Assembly: GCA_964421565.1 (NCBI GenBank)
Contig: CAYQXJ010000016.1
Location: 15,113 to 79,112, forward strand
Length of the DNA stretch: 64,000 nt
Origin: CAYQXJ01 sp964421565
GTDB lineage: Bacteria; Planctomycetota; Brocadiia; SM23-32
Reading direction: 5' to 3'
Position numbers and translations under genes: made by a program. The notes beneath the pieces are model-generated. The model was not told the DNA's origin. It saw only the letters and a program-made list of their open reading frames with translations, and searched no databases. This document shows, one piece after another, positions 8,607-17,782 of this stretch; within the stretch, counting starts at the first letter, position 1, and every line of letters starts with the position of its first letter.

Positions 8607-9105
8607 GACGGCCCGGCGCCGCTGGGCGAGGGGATTCACGCTGCTCGAGTTGGTGCTGGTGATGGTCATCATCGGCACCGTGCTCGGCATGGCAGCGCCC
8701 TCGCTGCGCGGGTTCTTTCTGTCCCGTCGCACGCAGGATGCGGCGGCGCGTCTGGCCGCGCTGACACGGCTGGCCCGTTCGCTCGCAGTCAGCAATGGGC
8801 TCCGCTACCGCCTGGTGCTGGGCGACGATCAGGGCCTTATCTGCCTTACGCGCGAGGCAAGCGGAGGCTTCGAGCGCATCGGGACAGGGCTGGCCAGGCC
8901 CATCGTTCTGCCCGAGGGGGTGGAGCTGTCTCTCCAGGTCGCCGGAGCGCCACCGGGCCGCAACTACGTGGGTTTCTTCCCGGACGGTCGCAGCGAGCCG
9001 GCGAAGGTGACGCTCAGGGACGTGAAGGGCGGCACCGCTGTGCTCGTGTGCCGGGCGCCGGCCGAGTCGTTCGAACTGGTCGAGAGACCAAAGGAGGAGC
9101 GTTGA
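8584..9105 (+). CDS. gspH: minor pseudopilin, GspH-like
   Basis: A type II secretion minor pseudopilin with a class III signal RGFTLLELVLVMVIIG: the cut site is Gly17/Phe18 and the conserved Glu is at position +5. A TTG at 8584, preceded by GGAG, gives a short leader and a 23-base overlap with gspG; upstream in-frame starts lie deep in gspG and are unlikely. The domain after the N-terminal helix fits the beta-sandwich GspH/FimT type. H-type pseudopilins form part of the pseudopilus tip. Assignment to GspH is by gene order and general form. Confidence 0.75.
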   Translation: MITGRPGKTARRRWARGFTLLELVLVMVIIGTVLGMAAPSLRGFFLSRRTQDAAARLAALTRLARSLAVSNGLRYRLVLGDDQGLICLTREASGGFERIGTGLARPIVLPEGVELSLQVAGAPPGRNYVGFFPDGRSEPAKVTLRDVKGGTAVLVCRAPAESFELVERPKEER

Positions 9106-9485
9106 TTCTCGGGTTATACAATCGTCGGCGCGGCTTCACGCTGGTGGAGGTGCTCGCCAGTCTCGCTTTCGTCGGCGCCATATTGCCGGCGGCTCTGGCG
9201 GGAGTGTCGCTCGCGATGAACCTCGGCGAAACGGCGCGCGACCGAACGGAGGCCGCCCAATTGGCCGAGGCCAGGCTGGCCGAGGTCGTCGCCACGGGCC
9301 AGTGGCTGGAGGGTGAGGAAGCGGGCGATTTCGGCGAGCAGTGGGAGCGTTTCACCTGGCAGATGAAATCGCGGGACTGGGAGGAGCCCGGCTTGGCAGA
9401 GGTGACGGTGAGTGTCTTGTGGACGTCCCGCGACGCCGAAAGAACCGTAGACGTTACGACGCTCGTCTACCCGGGAGACCAGTAG
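9102..9485 (+). CDS. gspI: minor pseudopilin, GspI-like
   Basis: A short pseudopilin (127 aa) with class III signal RRGFTLVEVLASLAF: cut site Gly11/Phe12, Glu at +5. The TTG start at 9102 overlaps the gspH stop by four bases, with AAGGAGGAG just upstream. After the helix it has ETARDRTEAAQLAEARLAEV, a Leu/Ala/Glu-rich pattern characteristic of GspI. GspI nucleates the I-J-K tip complex of the pseudopilus. Fits its position between gspH and gspJ. Confidence 0.75.
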   Translation: MILGLYNRRRGFTLVEVLASLAFVGAILPAALAGVSLAMNLGETARDRTEAAQLAEARLAEVVATGQWLEGEEAGDFGEQWERFTWQMKSRDWEEPGLAEVTVSVLWTSRDAERTVDVTTLVYPGDQ

Positions 9486-9486
9486 C

Positions 9487-10191
9487 ATGAGCCAGGGCCG
9501 CCAGGTGAGGGGCTTCAGCCTGTTGGAGATGCTGGTTGCCATGGCGCTGACCAGCATGCTGGCAGGCACGCTCTACGCGGCGTTGCAGGTGGCCTTCAAG
9601 GGACGCGAGGCCACCGAACGCGCGCTCTCCAGGGCGCCCCGGGCGCACGCCGCACTGAGCATCATGCGCGCCGACCTTGGGGCAGCCGCCGGACCGCGCG
9701 GCCTGCTGGCCGGGGAGTTCATGGGCTACGACGGCGTGGGGGATAACGGCGAAGCGTCGGATGCGGTGCTGTTACACGCGTTTGCGACCGTTCAATCGCC
9801 AGCCCCCGTGCCATCGCCCTTCGAACGTGTCCAATACGGCCTGGCCACGGACGAGGAGACGGGCGAAAGGGTGCTGGTCCGAAGTGCCGTGCGAAACCTG
9901 CTCGCGCCGGAGGAGCCCGAGCCGACCGAGGAGGTCGTCTGCCGACGGGTGGAGGCGTTCGACGTGAGGTACTTCGACGGAACGAGTTGGTTCGAGTCGT
10001 GGGATTCGGCGGCCATGGGCGAAGCGCTGCCGCTGGCGGTTGAGGTGGAACTCACGCTGCAACCGGGACTGGAACGCGACAAGGCTCAACAGGTGGGCTA
10101 CACGGCGGTCACGCTTGTCCGACTGCCCTGCGGAGAGCAGGGCTCGGCGGACGGCGGGGCTGTCGTCTCCGGCGGGGGGGTAGGCCGATGA
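9487..10191 (+). CDS. gspJ: minor pseudopilin, GspJ-like
   Basis: A 234-residue pseudopilin with class III signal VRGFSLLEMLVAMALTSML (cut at Gly9/Phe10, Glu at +5). GspJ pairs with GspI and GspK at the pseudopilus tip. Its length and its place between gspI and gspK support the assignment; the C-terminal half is divergent. The ATG lies one base after the gspI stop and the gene overlaps gspK by four bases. Confidence 0.75.
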   Translation: MSQGRQVRGFSLLEMLVAMALTSMLAGTLYAALQVAFKGREATERALSRAPRAHAALSIMRADLGAAAGPRGLLAGEFMGYDGVGDNGEASDAVLLHAFATVQSPAPVPSPFERVQYGLATDEETGERVLVRSAVRNLLAPEEPEPTEEVVCRRVEAFDVRYFDGTSWFESWDSAAMGEALPLAVEVELTLQPGLERDKAQQVGYTAVTLVRLPCGEQGSADGGAVVSGGGVGR

Positions 10192-11561
10192 GACATCCAC
10201 TCCGTCTTCCGCTCGGGCGGCAATGCCGCAGGCGCGACAGCGGCACGGTGTTGATCGTGACCATGTGGGTGGTGCTGGCACTCGCCGGCCTGGTGCTGGT
10301 GTTGGCCCAGAGCATGCGCGTGGAGGCCCTGGCGTCGGCGAACCGGGCCGCCGTCGCTCGGGCGGAAGCCGCCGCCCAGGGCGCCCTGGAGTTCGCCAGG
10401 GCTGTCATAGCCGATGCCAACGGCGACGTGCAAGCCATTGAGGAGGCCGGCTGCGAGGGGCGGCGCGTCGGCGCGTCGTACTTCTGGCTGCTGCGCCCGT
10501 CGCTGGACGATGATCGCCAGCACTACTTCGGCATTCGCGACGAGGCCGCGCGCATCAACCTGAACACCGCCACCACCGACATGCTGCTGAAGTTGCCCGG
10601 CATGACCTCCGACCTGGCGGCCTCCATCGTGGACTGGCGTGACGCCGACGCCGACGTCTCTCCCGGTGGGGCGGAGAGCGAGTACTACCTGCTGCTCAAT
10701 GAGCCTTACTACTGCAAGGATGCGCCGCTGGAGGCCGTGGAGGAAGTGCTGCTGGTTCGAGGAGCCACCGCACAGATGCTCTACGGAGAGGACACGAACC
10801 GTAACGGCGTGCTGGACCCGAATGAGAACGACGGCGACGAAAGCGAACCGCCTGACAACCGCAACGGCAAGCTCGACGGCGGCTTCCTGCAATACGTCAC
10901 TGTGCATAGCATCGAACCGAACGTCGCCGCCGATGGCTCTGAACGTGTGAACGTGAACGATCAGGACACTGAGGCCCTGCAGCAGGTGCTCTCGGAGGTC
11001 ATACCGGGCGATCGCATCTTTATCGTTCTACAGGGCATTCGCCGCGGTCGGCCGTACCAGAACACGCTCGATTTCTACTTCCGTAGCGGGCTGACGATGG
11101 AGGAGTTCGCGCAGGTAGCCGACCGGCTGACCACGGTTGAGGAAGAACAGATCAGCGGCCTGGTGAACCTGGTTAGCGCGCCGCGGGAGGTGTTGCTCTG
11201 CCTGCCCGAGCTCGAAGAGGGCGACGTGGATGCCCTGATCAGGCGACGCGGCGACACGGACACCGATCTGACAACCATTGCCTGGGTCGCCGACGTGCTG
11301 ACGGAGGCGAAGGCTGTGGCCATCGGCTCCTACATTACGGCCCGCTCGTACCAGTTCGCGGTGGACATTGTGGCGGTCAGCGGTGACGGGCGCGCCCACA
11401 GGCGTTACCGGGCGGTGCTCGATGCGTGGGAGAGTCCGGCCCGGGTGCTGCGCTGGCAGGGATTGAGCCACCTCGGCTGGCCGCTGGCACCGGAGCTTCT
11501 GAGCAGGCTGCGCTCCGGAGATGACGAACAAATGCTGACCTCCGCGATGGGAGCGCCATGA
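10188..11561 (+). CDS. gspK: tip pseudopilin GspK
   Basis: GspK is the large pseudopilin capping the T2SS pseudopilus. The N-terminus (SGTVLIVTMWVVLALAGL) has the class III helix but no Glu at +5, as is usual for GspK. A helix-hairpin-helix-like segment, INLNTATTDMLLKLPGM, occurs in the alpha domain. The region DTNRNGVLDPNE (202-213) is a canonical 12-residue EF-hand loop, and a second partial one, DNRNGKLD, follows at 223-230. Known GspK structures bind calcium in this part of the protein. The length of 457 aa is somewhat above the usual size because of the acidic insert. Confidence 0.88.
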   Translation: MRHPLRLPLGRQCRRRDSGTVLIVTMWVVLALAGLVLVLAQSMRVEALASANRAAVARAEAAAQGALEFARAVIADANGDVQAIEEAGCEGRRVGASYFWLLRPSLDDDRQHYFGIRDEAARINLNTATTDMLLKLPGMTSDLAASIVDWRDADADVSPGGAESEYYLLLNEPYYCKDAPLEAVEEVLLVRGATAQMLYGEDTNRNGVLDPNENDGDESEPPDNRNGKLDGGFLQYVTVHSIEPNVAADGSERVNVNDQDTEALQQVLSEVIPGDRIFIVLQGIRRGRPYQNTLDFYFRSGLTMEEFAQVADRLTTVEEEQISGLVNLVSAPREVLLCLPELEEGDVDALIRRRGDTDTDLTTIAWVADVLTEAKAVAIGSYITARSYQFAVDIVAVSGDGRAHRRYRAVLDAWESPARVLRWQGLSHLGWPLAPELLSRLRSGDDEQMLTSAMGAP

Positions 11562-12934
11562 TGAACCGACGCCGCTGCACGGGGCTGGCCCTCGCCGAAG
11601 ACCGCATAGTGGCCGTCGAGGTGGGCTGGGCTCATGGCAAGGCCACGGCACGGAAGGTGGCAGCCTATGGGTTCGCCCGGGGTGTGGGCTGGCACGATCG
11701 CGAGCAGCTCGGCGCCGGCCTGCGCGACTTCCTGGCGGAAGAAGGCATCGGGCGAACGGTCGTCGTCGGGCTGCCGGCCGCCTGGGTGGCCACGGCCACC
11801 TGCGACGTGCCACCTGTCAGCAGCGAGCAGTTGAGCGCGATATTGAAACTGGAGGCCGAGGAGGTTTTCTCCCTGGAGTCCGACCAGTTGGTCATCGACT
11901 GCTGCGCCGTGCCGCCCGAGGGCGAGGCCGGACCGGCTGCCCTGGTGGCCGCCAGCCGCGAACGCCTGTCCACCGTCACAGATGTGCTGCGGGGCGCAAG
12001 GCTCCGCCCTCAGGCGATCACTGTCAGCAGTGGCGTCCTCGCCCTGGCGGGCAAGGGCGGCGCCGGGGTCACGGTCACCGCCACAAGCGGCGCCTGCGAA
12101 GTGGTGCGCACGCGCGACGGAAGCGTGGACATGATGCGCCATGTTGCGGCTGGCGCGACCGGCGGGCTCCGGGCGGCCCTCGGCCACGCACTCTCGCACT
12201 CTGACGATGCGCCGGACGCTGTGGCGCTGTGGGGCTCTGCGCCTGGAGTGCGCCGTGCCTGTCGGGATGTGTGCGATGCCTCGGGCGTGGACCTGGTGGA
12301 GGAGCCGGGCCTTCCGATCGAAGGCTTGGGCACTGCGGCGACAGAGGCGGGCGTGCCCATCGGTCTGGCGGCGTCGGCGGCGGCCCTGGCCATGGCATGC
12401 CGCCGTCGCGGTACGTTGCCGTTGGACTTCCTGCACTCGCGCCTGCGTGAAGCTCGGCGGAGGCCGTGGTTGCGCCGGGCAGCATGGGGTGCGGCGGTTG
12501 TGCTGGTCATCCTTGCCGGCGTGGTGGCGCTGCTTGCCGACCAAGCAGCCCAGGCCCGGCAGGTAGAACAACTGCGTGCCCGGCTGCAGCAGATGGAGCC
12601 CTCCATCCAGGCAGCCCGCGAGGTCGTCGACAGCGTGAACATGGCACGGGGCTGGTACGACCGCAGGCCTCAGTTTCTGGATTGCTTGGTTGCCCTCACG
12701 GTCTCGTTTCCCGAGCAGGGCCGCATCTGGGCCACGAGTCTCGCCGTCCGGGAGGACATGCAGGGAGTGCTCTCCGGCAAGGCGCAGGGCGAGCGGCTGG
12801 TCCTATCGCTGCTCGATGCCATGAAGGCGTCCGGAGAGTTCAGCGAGGCGAAGCTTCTGTTCATCAGGGAGAGCCGAGACGACCAGATGGGCAGTGCCTT
12901 CGCCGTTGCGTTCACCTACAAGGGAGGCGATTGA
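11558..12934 (+). CDS. PilM/GspL-like T2SS assembly protein
   Basis: A 458-residue protein with an actin-fold PilM/GspL-type cytoplasmic domain (about 1-290; note GLALAEDRIVAVEV at the start). One transmembrane helix (about 309-328) is followed by a periplasmic coiled coil and small domain like PilN/GspL-C. GspL links the GspE ATPase to the inner membrane and to GspM. The gene is in the usual L position after gspK, overlapping it by four bases. It could equally be called a PilM-PilN fusion. Confidence 0.75.
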   Translation: MMNRRRCTGLALAEDRIVAVEVGWAHGKATARKVAAYGFARGVGWHDREQLGAGLRDFLAEEGIGRTVVVGLPAAWVATATCDVPPVSSEQLSAILKLEAEEVFSLESDQLVIDCCAVPPEGEAGPAALVAASRERLSTVTDVLRGARLRPQAITVSSGVLALAGKGGAGVTVTATSGACEVVRTRDGSVDMMRHVAAGATGGLRAALGHALSHSDDAPDAVALWGSAPGVRRACRDVCDASGVDLVEEPGLPIEGLGTAATEAGVPIGLAASAAALAMACRRRGTLPLDFLHSRLREARRRPWLRRAAWGAAVVLVILAGVVALLADQAAQARQVEQLRARLQQMEPSIQAAREVVDSVNMARGWYDRRPQFLDCLVALTVSFPEQGRIWATSLAVREDMQGVLSGKAQGERLVLSLLDAMKASGEFSEAKLLFIRESRDDQMGSAFAVAFTYKGGD

Positions 12935-12937
12935 CCG

Positions 12938-13501
12938 ATGCGACTGTCAAGACGCGAAACCTACATCGGCGCTGTCGCGCTGGCGGCCGTCGCCCTGCTG
13001 GTCGCAGACCATTACGCCATCTCGCCCCTGTTGGAGCGGGGGCGCGAGTTGGAGAGCGAACGTCAACAGCTTGCGCGGAGCTTTCAGGACGCAGAGGCCC
13101 TGTTCGCGCGTCGGCGATTGATGGATCGCAAGTGGCAGCAGATGACTACCGGCGGGCTGAGCGCTGAGCCCGGACGAGCCGAAAGCCTGCTGCTCCACGC
13201 CCTGCGCGATTGGGCGCAGCAGACGGGTTTGGCCCTGGTCTCGCTGAAGCCCGAGCGTTCCGAGCACGAGAAGGGGCTCAGCGAAGTGACCGTGCTGGCA
13301 TCCGGCACTGGCCGCATGAGCGCCGTTGGCCAGTTCCTGTGGCTGGTGGAGACGGCCGAGCTGCCCTTGCGCCTTGGCGACCTGCAACTCGGGGCTCGCA
13401 GGGAAGGCACCGATGATCTGTCTCTGCAGTTGCGGCTTTCAACGATCTACCTGTCGGGCGAGTCGTCTGCGATGGCCTCAGCCGAAGGAGTTGCGCCATG
13501 A
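12938..13501 (+). CDS. GspM/PilO-like T2SS assembly protein
   Basis: A 187-residue bitopic protein: short cytoplasmic N-terminus, one transmembrane helix (8-28), a coiled coil with LERGRELESERQQLARSF, and a ferredoxin-like periplasmic domain (about 90-175). This is the layout of GspM/PilO, which dimerises with the L/PilN protein to hold the secretion ATPase at the membrane. Sequence conservation in this family is low, so the assignment rests on topology and gene order. The stop overlaps the next start (ATGA). Confidence 0.7.
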   Translation: MRLSRRETYIGAVALAAVALLVADHYAISPLLERGRELESERQQLARSFQDAEALFARRRLMDRKWQQMTTGGLSAEPGRAESLLLHALRDWAQQTGLALVSLKPERSEHEKGLSEVTVLASGTGRMSAVGQFLWLVETAELPLRLGDLQLGARREGTDDLSLQLRLSTIYLSGESSAMASAEGVAP

Positions 13502-14025
13502 GGCGAGACATCAGCCCAGACCTGATTGTGGTCTTCTGCCTTTTCTGCGCCGCATGGCCGGCGGCGATGGCTTTAGCGCAACAGCATAAGCCATGGAGCG
13601 AGTACGAGGTGCTGGTCACGCACAACATGTTCACCAGCAGCCGAGGGACCCCCCTTGCCGTAGCCGCGCAGCCCGCAGATGTCCCGCCGCCTCCCCCGCC
13701 GGAGAGTTACATCGTGCTGCGCGGAGCGGTGGGCATCGACGGGCGATTCGTCGCCGTCTTCGAGGACATGCGATCGGGCGAGGTGCTCCACGTGGCTGCC
13801 GATGAGGAACTGTTCTCCGGCCGCATCGCGAGCGTCGACCTCGACGCAGTGGTCTACGCTTGCGAGCAAGGTGAGCTGCGGGTGGCGATAGGCGAGAGCC
13901 TGGCCCGGGGGGCAACTCCCGGTGGCCCGGGCGCCATGCCTGCGACGGTGACGCCGGCCACTGGCGAGGCGTCAGATATCCTGGAACGGCTCCGCCGCAG
14001 ACGACAAAGTCAATTGGAACAATGA
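13498..14025 (+). CDS. GspC/PilP-like secretin-linking protein
   Basis: A 175-residue protein with an N-terminal membrane anchor or signal (about 8-26), a proline-rich linker (PPPPPP near residue 63) and a small beta domain (about 69-135) beginning YIVLRGAVGIDGRFVAVFED. That is the form of the GspC homology region or PilP, which joins the inner-membrane platform to the N0 domain of the secretin. It lies directly before the secretin gene and overlaps it by four bases. The exact family name is uncertain. Confidence 0.6.
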   Translation: MRRDISPDLIVVFCLFCAAWPAAMALAQQHKPWSEYEVLVTHNMFTSSRGTPLAVAAQPADVPPPPPPESYIVLRGAVGIDGRFVAVFEDMRSGEVLHVAADEELFSGRIASVDLDAVVYACEQGELRVAIGESLARGATPGGPGAMPATVTPATGEASDILERLRRRRQSQLEQ

Positions 14026-16148
14026 GGGCGATAATGCATGCCACGTGTTCGTTCATCCTACTGTTGGCCGGCCGTGCGTGGTGGATGCTCGCGACGGCCG
14101 TCCTGCTTGCCGTAGTGCCGCCCGGCGTCGGACTGGCGGGCGAGCCCGCTGTCGAACCGGCGCAACCGGCCGCCGAGCGCTCTGCGCAGGAGGGCATACT
14201 GCTGAACTTCCGCGATGTGCCGCTGCCGGTGGTGTTGGAGCACCTTTCCGAGGAGGCCGGGCTCATTGTCGTCGAGGAAGCGGCCGTCCAGGGCCGCGTC
14301 ACGGTGATGAGTCGGCAGCCTCTGTCGGTGCCGGAGGCCGTTTCGTTGCTCAACACGGTGCTGGCGGAATCGGGCTACGCTGCCCTGCGCACCGGGCGCG
14401 TGCTGAGAATCGTCGCCCTTGAGGAGGCCAAGAGGCGGAATGTGCCCGTGCACTCCGGCAGTGACCCGGATGCCATCGCGCCCACGGATGACGTCATCAC
14501 CCAGATCATTCCCCTCAAGTTCGCAGACGCGACGCAGGTAAGAGAGGACCTGGCGTCACTGGTGCCCGGCTACGCCGATTTCACTGCAAACGCCAGCAGC
14601 AACGCCCTGATCCTGACCGACACAGGTGCCAACGTGCGACGCATCGTCGAAATAGTGCGTGCGCTCGACACGCATATGGCAACCGTGGCGGAGGTTCGCG
14701 TCTTTGCGCTGACATACGCCAACGCGACGGACGCCGCGCGGTTGATCAATGCACTGTTTGAGGAGACTGAGGGGGTCAGAACCCAGCGGGGAGACAATCC
14801 GTTCACCCGCATGCGGCAGTTCTTCCGCGGTCCCGGGGGCTCCGGCGGTGACGACGAGCAGGCCGTGAGCCGGGCGCCGCAGGTGGTCGCCGCCGCCGAT
14901 GAGCGTACCAATACCGTTGTCGTCAGCGGCCCGTCGGACACGCTCTCCGTCGTCGAAGCCGTCTTGCAGCAGCTTGACGCCAACCCCGTTGAGGAGGAGG
15001 CCGTGCTGGTCTTCAGCCTGCGCAACGCGACCGCCACGAACGTGGCCGAGGTGCTGAACAATCTGTTTGGCGCGGCTGAGGAGGGCTCCCGCGCTCTGCG
15101 CACCACAGGCCAGCAGGGGGGGGAGCGGCAGGGGCCGTTCGCCAGGATGGCCCAGCAGGCTTCTGCCGCGGTGGAGGCCACCGGAGGGCTTGCCGGCGGA
15201 GTATACGCTGTCGCCGACGAGGACACTAACTCCCTGCTTGTCCTGACGGCGCCTACGAACCTCGAACGGCTGCACGCGATACTGAACGAGCTTGACCGGC
15301 CAATACCCCAGGTTCTGATCAAGGTGCTGCTGGCCGAGGTCACCTGGAGCGACACGGACGACATCGGCGTGGAGTTCTCCGTCCTCGACACCGAGGCCGA
15401 TGGCGACCAGGTGAACCTTTTCAGCGATTTCGGCGTCGAGGATGCGGAGGGCGGGTTCATCTACCGCATGGTGCAGGGCGACGTGACGCTCACCCTGCGG
15501 CTGCTGGAGGAGCTGGGCAAACTCGACATCCTCTCTCGGCCCCACATACTGGCCAGTGACAACCAGACGGCCAGGATCACGGTCGGCCAGGAGGTGCCGT
15601 TCATCACCAATACGCGCACGACGGAGACGGGCCAGACCATCAACACTATCCAGTACGAGGACATCGGCATTATCCTCGAAGTGACGCCCCACATGAACCC
15701 TGAAGGGCTCGTAATCATGGACGTCTACCCCGAGATATCGGCCATCACGGGCGACACCGTACCGATATCGGAGACGGTGCAGGCGGCCGTGTTCGCCAAG
15801 CGGTCGGCCCAGACGCGCATCGCCATACGGGACGGGCAGACCATCGTTATAGGGGGCCTGATCGAAGACCGCAAGACCGATACCGTGCGCCAGGTGCCGA
15901 TCCTGGGGCGGATACCGTTGCTCGGAGCGCTGTTCCGGCGAACGATATCCACAAAGGAGAAGACCGAGCTGCTCATCTTCCTCACTCCGCATGTGGCGCA
16001 GGAGGCCGGCTTGCTCGAGGCCATGTCGGCTGACGAACTGGACGGCGCGGAGCAACTGAAGGGGGCGGTCAGTCCAGGCCGTTTCGATTCTCACCTGCAG
16101 GGCATGAAGCGCGGCGCCGCCCCGCCGCCGGAGGCGGAGACGCCGTGA
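14022..16148 (+). CDS. gspD: type II secretion outer-membrane secretin GspD
   Basis: GspD forms the outer-membrane channel. The 708-residue protein has an N-terminal signal region (about 10-40) and N0 to N3 periplasmic domains; N1-N3 repeats are visible as IIPLKFADATQVREDL, VFALTYANATDAARLI and VFSLRNATATNVAEVL. A Gly/Gln-rich insert follows, then the C-terminal secretin barrel from about residue 430. VPFITN (about 525) and VRQVPILGRIPLLGALFR (about 620) are secretin signatures. It is the last gene of the operon and lies just before a hairpin. No pilotin or prepilin peptidase gene is seen in the window. Confidence 0.94.
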   Translation: MRAIMHATCSFILLLAGRAWWMLATAVLLAVVPPGVGLAGEPAVEPAQPAAERSAQEGILLNFRDVPLPVVLEHLSEEAGLIVVEEAAVQGRVTVMSRQPLSVPEAVSLLNTVLAESGYAALRTGRVLRIVALEEAKRRNVPVHSGSDPDAIAPTDDVITQIIPLKFADATQVREDLASLVPGYADFTANASSNALILTDTGANVRRIVEIVRALDTHMATVAEVRVFALTYANATDAARLINALFEETEGVRTQRGDNPFTRMRQFFRGPGGSGGDDEQAVSRAPQVVAAADERTNTVVVSGPSDTLSVVEAVLQQLDANPVEEEAVLVFSLRNATATNVAEVLNNLFGAAEEGSRALRTTGQQGGERQGPFARMAQQASAAVEATGGLAGGVYAVADEDTNSLLVLTAPTNLERLHAILNELDRPIPQVLIKVLLAEVTWSDTDDIGVEFSVLDTEADGDQVNLFSDFGVEDAEGGFIYRMVQGDVTLTLRLLEELGKLDILSRPHILASDNQTARITVGQEVPFITNTRTTETGQTINTIQYEDIGIILEVTPHMNPEGLVIMDVYPEISAITGDTVPISETVQAAVFAKRSAQTRIAIRDGQTIVIGGLIEDRKTDTVRQVPILGRIPLLGALFRRTISTKEKTELLIFLTPHVAQEAGLLEAMSADELDGAEQLKGAVSPGRFDSHLQGMKRGAAPPPEAETP

Positions 16149-16152
16149 AGGT

Positions 16153-16178
16153 GCAACGCCCGGCCACGGCGGCGTTGC
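16153..16178 (+). terminator. possible terminator hairpin after gspD
   Basis: An 8-bp perfect stem (GCAACGCC paired with GGCGTTGC) with a 10-base loop lies just after the gspD stop, in the gap between convergent genes. No T-run follows, so intrinsic termination is not certain. Confidence 0.35.
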
Positions 16179-16245
16179 CGCAACCGCCATGCAAGGCAGG
16201 GCGGCCGTTGAGCGGGGGCGAGATCCGGCCCCCCTTACGGGCGTG

Positions 16246-17367
16246 TCACTGCCCGTTGCCGATCCGATCCACGCCGAACCGAGCGTAGACCAACTCCTCG
16301 TGATAGGTGGTGTCGTCGGTGCCCCGCTCGTAGACGAGGTGGACGTTGCCGTGGGCGTCTACCGCCAGGTCGCTGTAGCCCACGGGGCCGGCATGCACCA
16401 GAAGTTTCCACGGCCAGCTCGCCGCCCCGTCCTTGCTCAGCCAGGCAGTTATGTCGCGACGGGCGCGGGCGTCGTAGGGTCGGGGGTGCCTGGCCGAACG
16501 GTCGGGCAGCGAGAGGACGAGCCACGGCTTCCCGTCCGCTCCCGTGCCGGGGGCACTTCCCAGGCCGCCGTGGCACTTCGGGGCCGGCAACTCGTGGACG
16601 GCACACAGGTCGCCCCAGCTCTGGCCGGCATCCGTGCTAATGGCGGCGAAACGGTACCCTTCGGAGCCGGTCGAGTTGCGGAAGTTGAAGTACACGCGCC
16701 CCGGCGCCAGCTCGGCCATCACGAACTCGCGCTTGTGGGTAGTGTGCCCGTGCGCACCAAGTCGCCATTCGGCGCCGCCGTCGTCGCTCAAGAGGACGCA
16801 CGAACGCCGGTGGCTCTCGCTGCCCACGACGCCGACGGAGTAGCCGCCCTGGATGACCAGCCGTCCGCTGAGAAGCTGGACGCCGTGCACGCCGTTGCCC
16901 GTGGTGGCGCTGTAGACGCCCTCCGGAAAGGGCAGAGGAACGGGCTGCGGTTCGCTCCACGTGATTCCGTCATCGTCGCTGACCAATACGTGGTCGAGGT
17001 AGCCCCGTTCGGCAAGCTCGTGGTAGGGGGTGGTGGAGACGCACTCCTGCGCCTGCTGCGGCGGCATGTCGCCGGGCCAGAACCGGCAGAACTTCAGTAT
17101 GTGACTGCTATTCTGGTCCACTACCACCGGGCCGCTGTGGATGTCGATGCCCTCCCGCGCGAGAATGCTGCGCATCTCGGACCAGGTGGCGCCTCCGTCG
17201 GCGCTGCGCCACATAACCATCTCGGTCTCGTGGCCGAAATCGTGCGCCGAGCCGTGGCGCAACCCGGCGAAGGCCAGAATGCTCCCTCCTGGGGTCAGCG
17301 TCATCGACGGGATACGGCAGACGTACTGCGGCGCCACCGTCCGGCTGAACAGAACTGTCTCGTGCAT
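16246..17367 (-). CDS. sialidase-family (BNR/Asp-box) glycosidase
   Basis: A 373-residue six-bladed propeller protein of the sialidase superfamily. The N-terminal RIP motif is present in YVCRIPSM (Arg18), where the Arg binds the sugar carboxylate in true sialidases. Repeated Asp boxes follow: SADGGATW (55-62), SDDDGITW, SDDGGAEW, STDAGQSW and a degenerate SKDGAASW. No signal peptide is seen, so it may act in the cytoplasm or be a glycoside-processing enzyme of other specificity. The ATG has GGGGAG about nine bases upstream. Substrate is inferred from family only. Confidence 0.8.
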   Translation of the reverse strand: MHETVLFSRTVAPQYVCRIPSMTLTPGGSILAFAGLRHGSAHDFGHETEMVMWRSADGGATWSEMRSILAREGIDIHSGPVVVDQNSSHILKFCRFWPGDMPPQQAQECVSTTPYHELAERGYLDHVLVSDDDGITWSEPQPVPLPFPEGVYSATTGNGVHGVQLLSGRLVIQGGYSVGVVGSESHRRSCVLLSDDGGAEWRLGAHGHTTHKREFVMAELAPGRVYFNFRNSTGSEGYRFAAISTDAGQSWGDLCAVHELPAPKCHGGLGSAPGTGADGKPWLVLSLPDRSARHPRPYDARARRDITAWLSKDGAASWPWKLLVHAGPVGYSDLAVDAHGNVHLVYERGTDDTTYHEELVYARFGVDRIGNGQ

Positions 17368-17558
17368 GATGAAACTCTCCCCTTCCCTGAGGTCGCCCGG
17401 CCGACAGGAGGGGCCACGGTTCCCGGACCGAACGAGTGCTCGTTAGACGAACGGTAGCGGAATTCGGCAGGGCTTAAAAGACAGCACCCACGCAGGTGGG
17501 GCCGAAGCCGAACGCTGCTGAACTCCCCGCTGTCAGGAACGGGCCGTTGGTAAGCGGC

Positions 17559-17587
17559 TTAACAGTGGTCTGCGGCCGCGCTATATT
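17559..17587 (+). promoter_or_regulatory. sigma-70 promoter before the GNAT remnant and creatininase gene
   Basis: TTAACA (17559-17564), a 17-base spacer and TATATT (17582-17587). Transcription would start near 17594, giving a leader of about 190 bases before the creatininase-family gene that covers the short GNAT-like frame. Confidence 0.55.
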
Positions 17588-17625
17588 CCGCCTGCTAAGG
17601 CAATCTTCACGGACAGGAACACGGT

Positions 17626-17757
17626 ATGTCTCGGGTGCTGACCATCGGCATGCGTTGCGAGGCCCGTCAGCGCCAGGATCCGTGGCGAGACGGCCAGTGG
17701 CGCGACAGCTGCGCGTACGCTATCCTCGAGCAGGAATGGAGGATCTCGAGCGAGTAG
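17626..17757 (+). pseudogene. 43-residue frame resembling the C-terminus of a RimJ/RimL-type GNAT
   Basis: ATG at 17626, with AGGA eight bases upstream, opens a 43-codon frame ending at TAG 17755-17757. The peptide includes GMRCEARQRQ, RDGQWRDS and YAILEQEWR. This order (G-F/M-R-x-E-x-x-R, then DGxWxD, then YxILxxEW) is the typical last 35 residues of RimJ/RimL-family N-acetyltransferases. No upstream GNAT sequence remains: a stop lies just before the ATG in frame. It is most simply a relic of a deleted acetyltransferase gene, though it has a ribosome site and a promoter and might still be translated. Confidence 0.45.
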
Positions 17758-17782
17758 CCGTGCGCGCGAGGAGTAAGTGAAC

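Noticed and set aside
14556..16190. 544-codon antisense frame over gspD
   Set aside because: Shadow of the secretin gene; composition typical of antisense GC-rich frames.
16189..17457. 422-codon plus-strand frame over the sialidase gene
   Set aside because: The minus frame has five Asp boxes and an RIP motif; the plus frame is a shadow.
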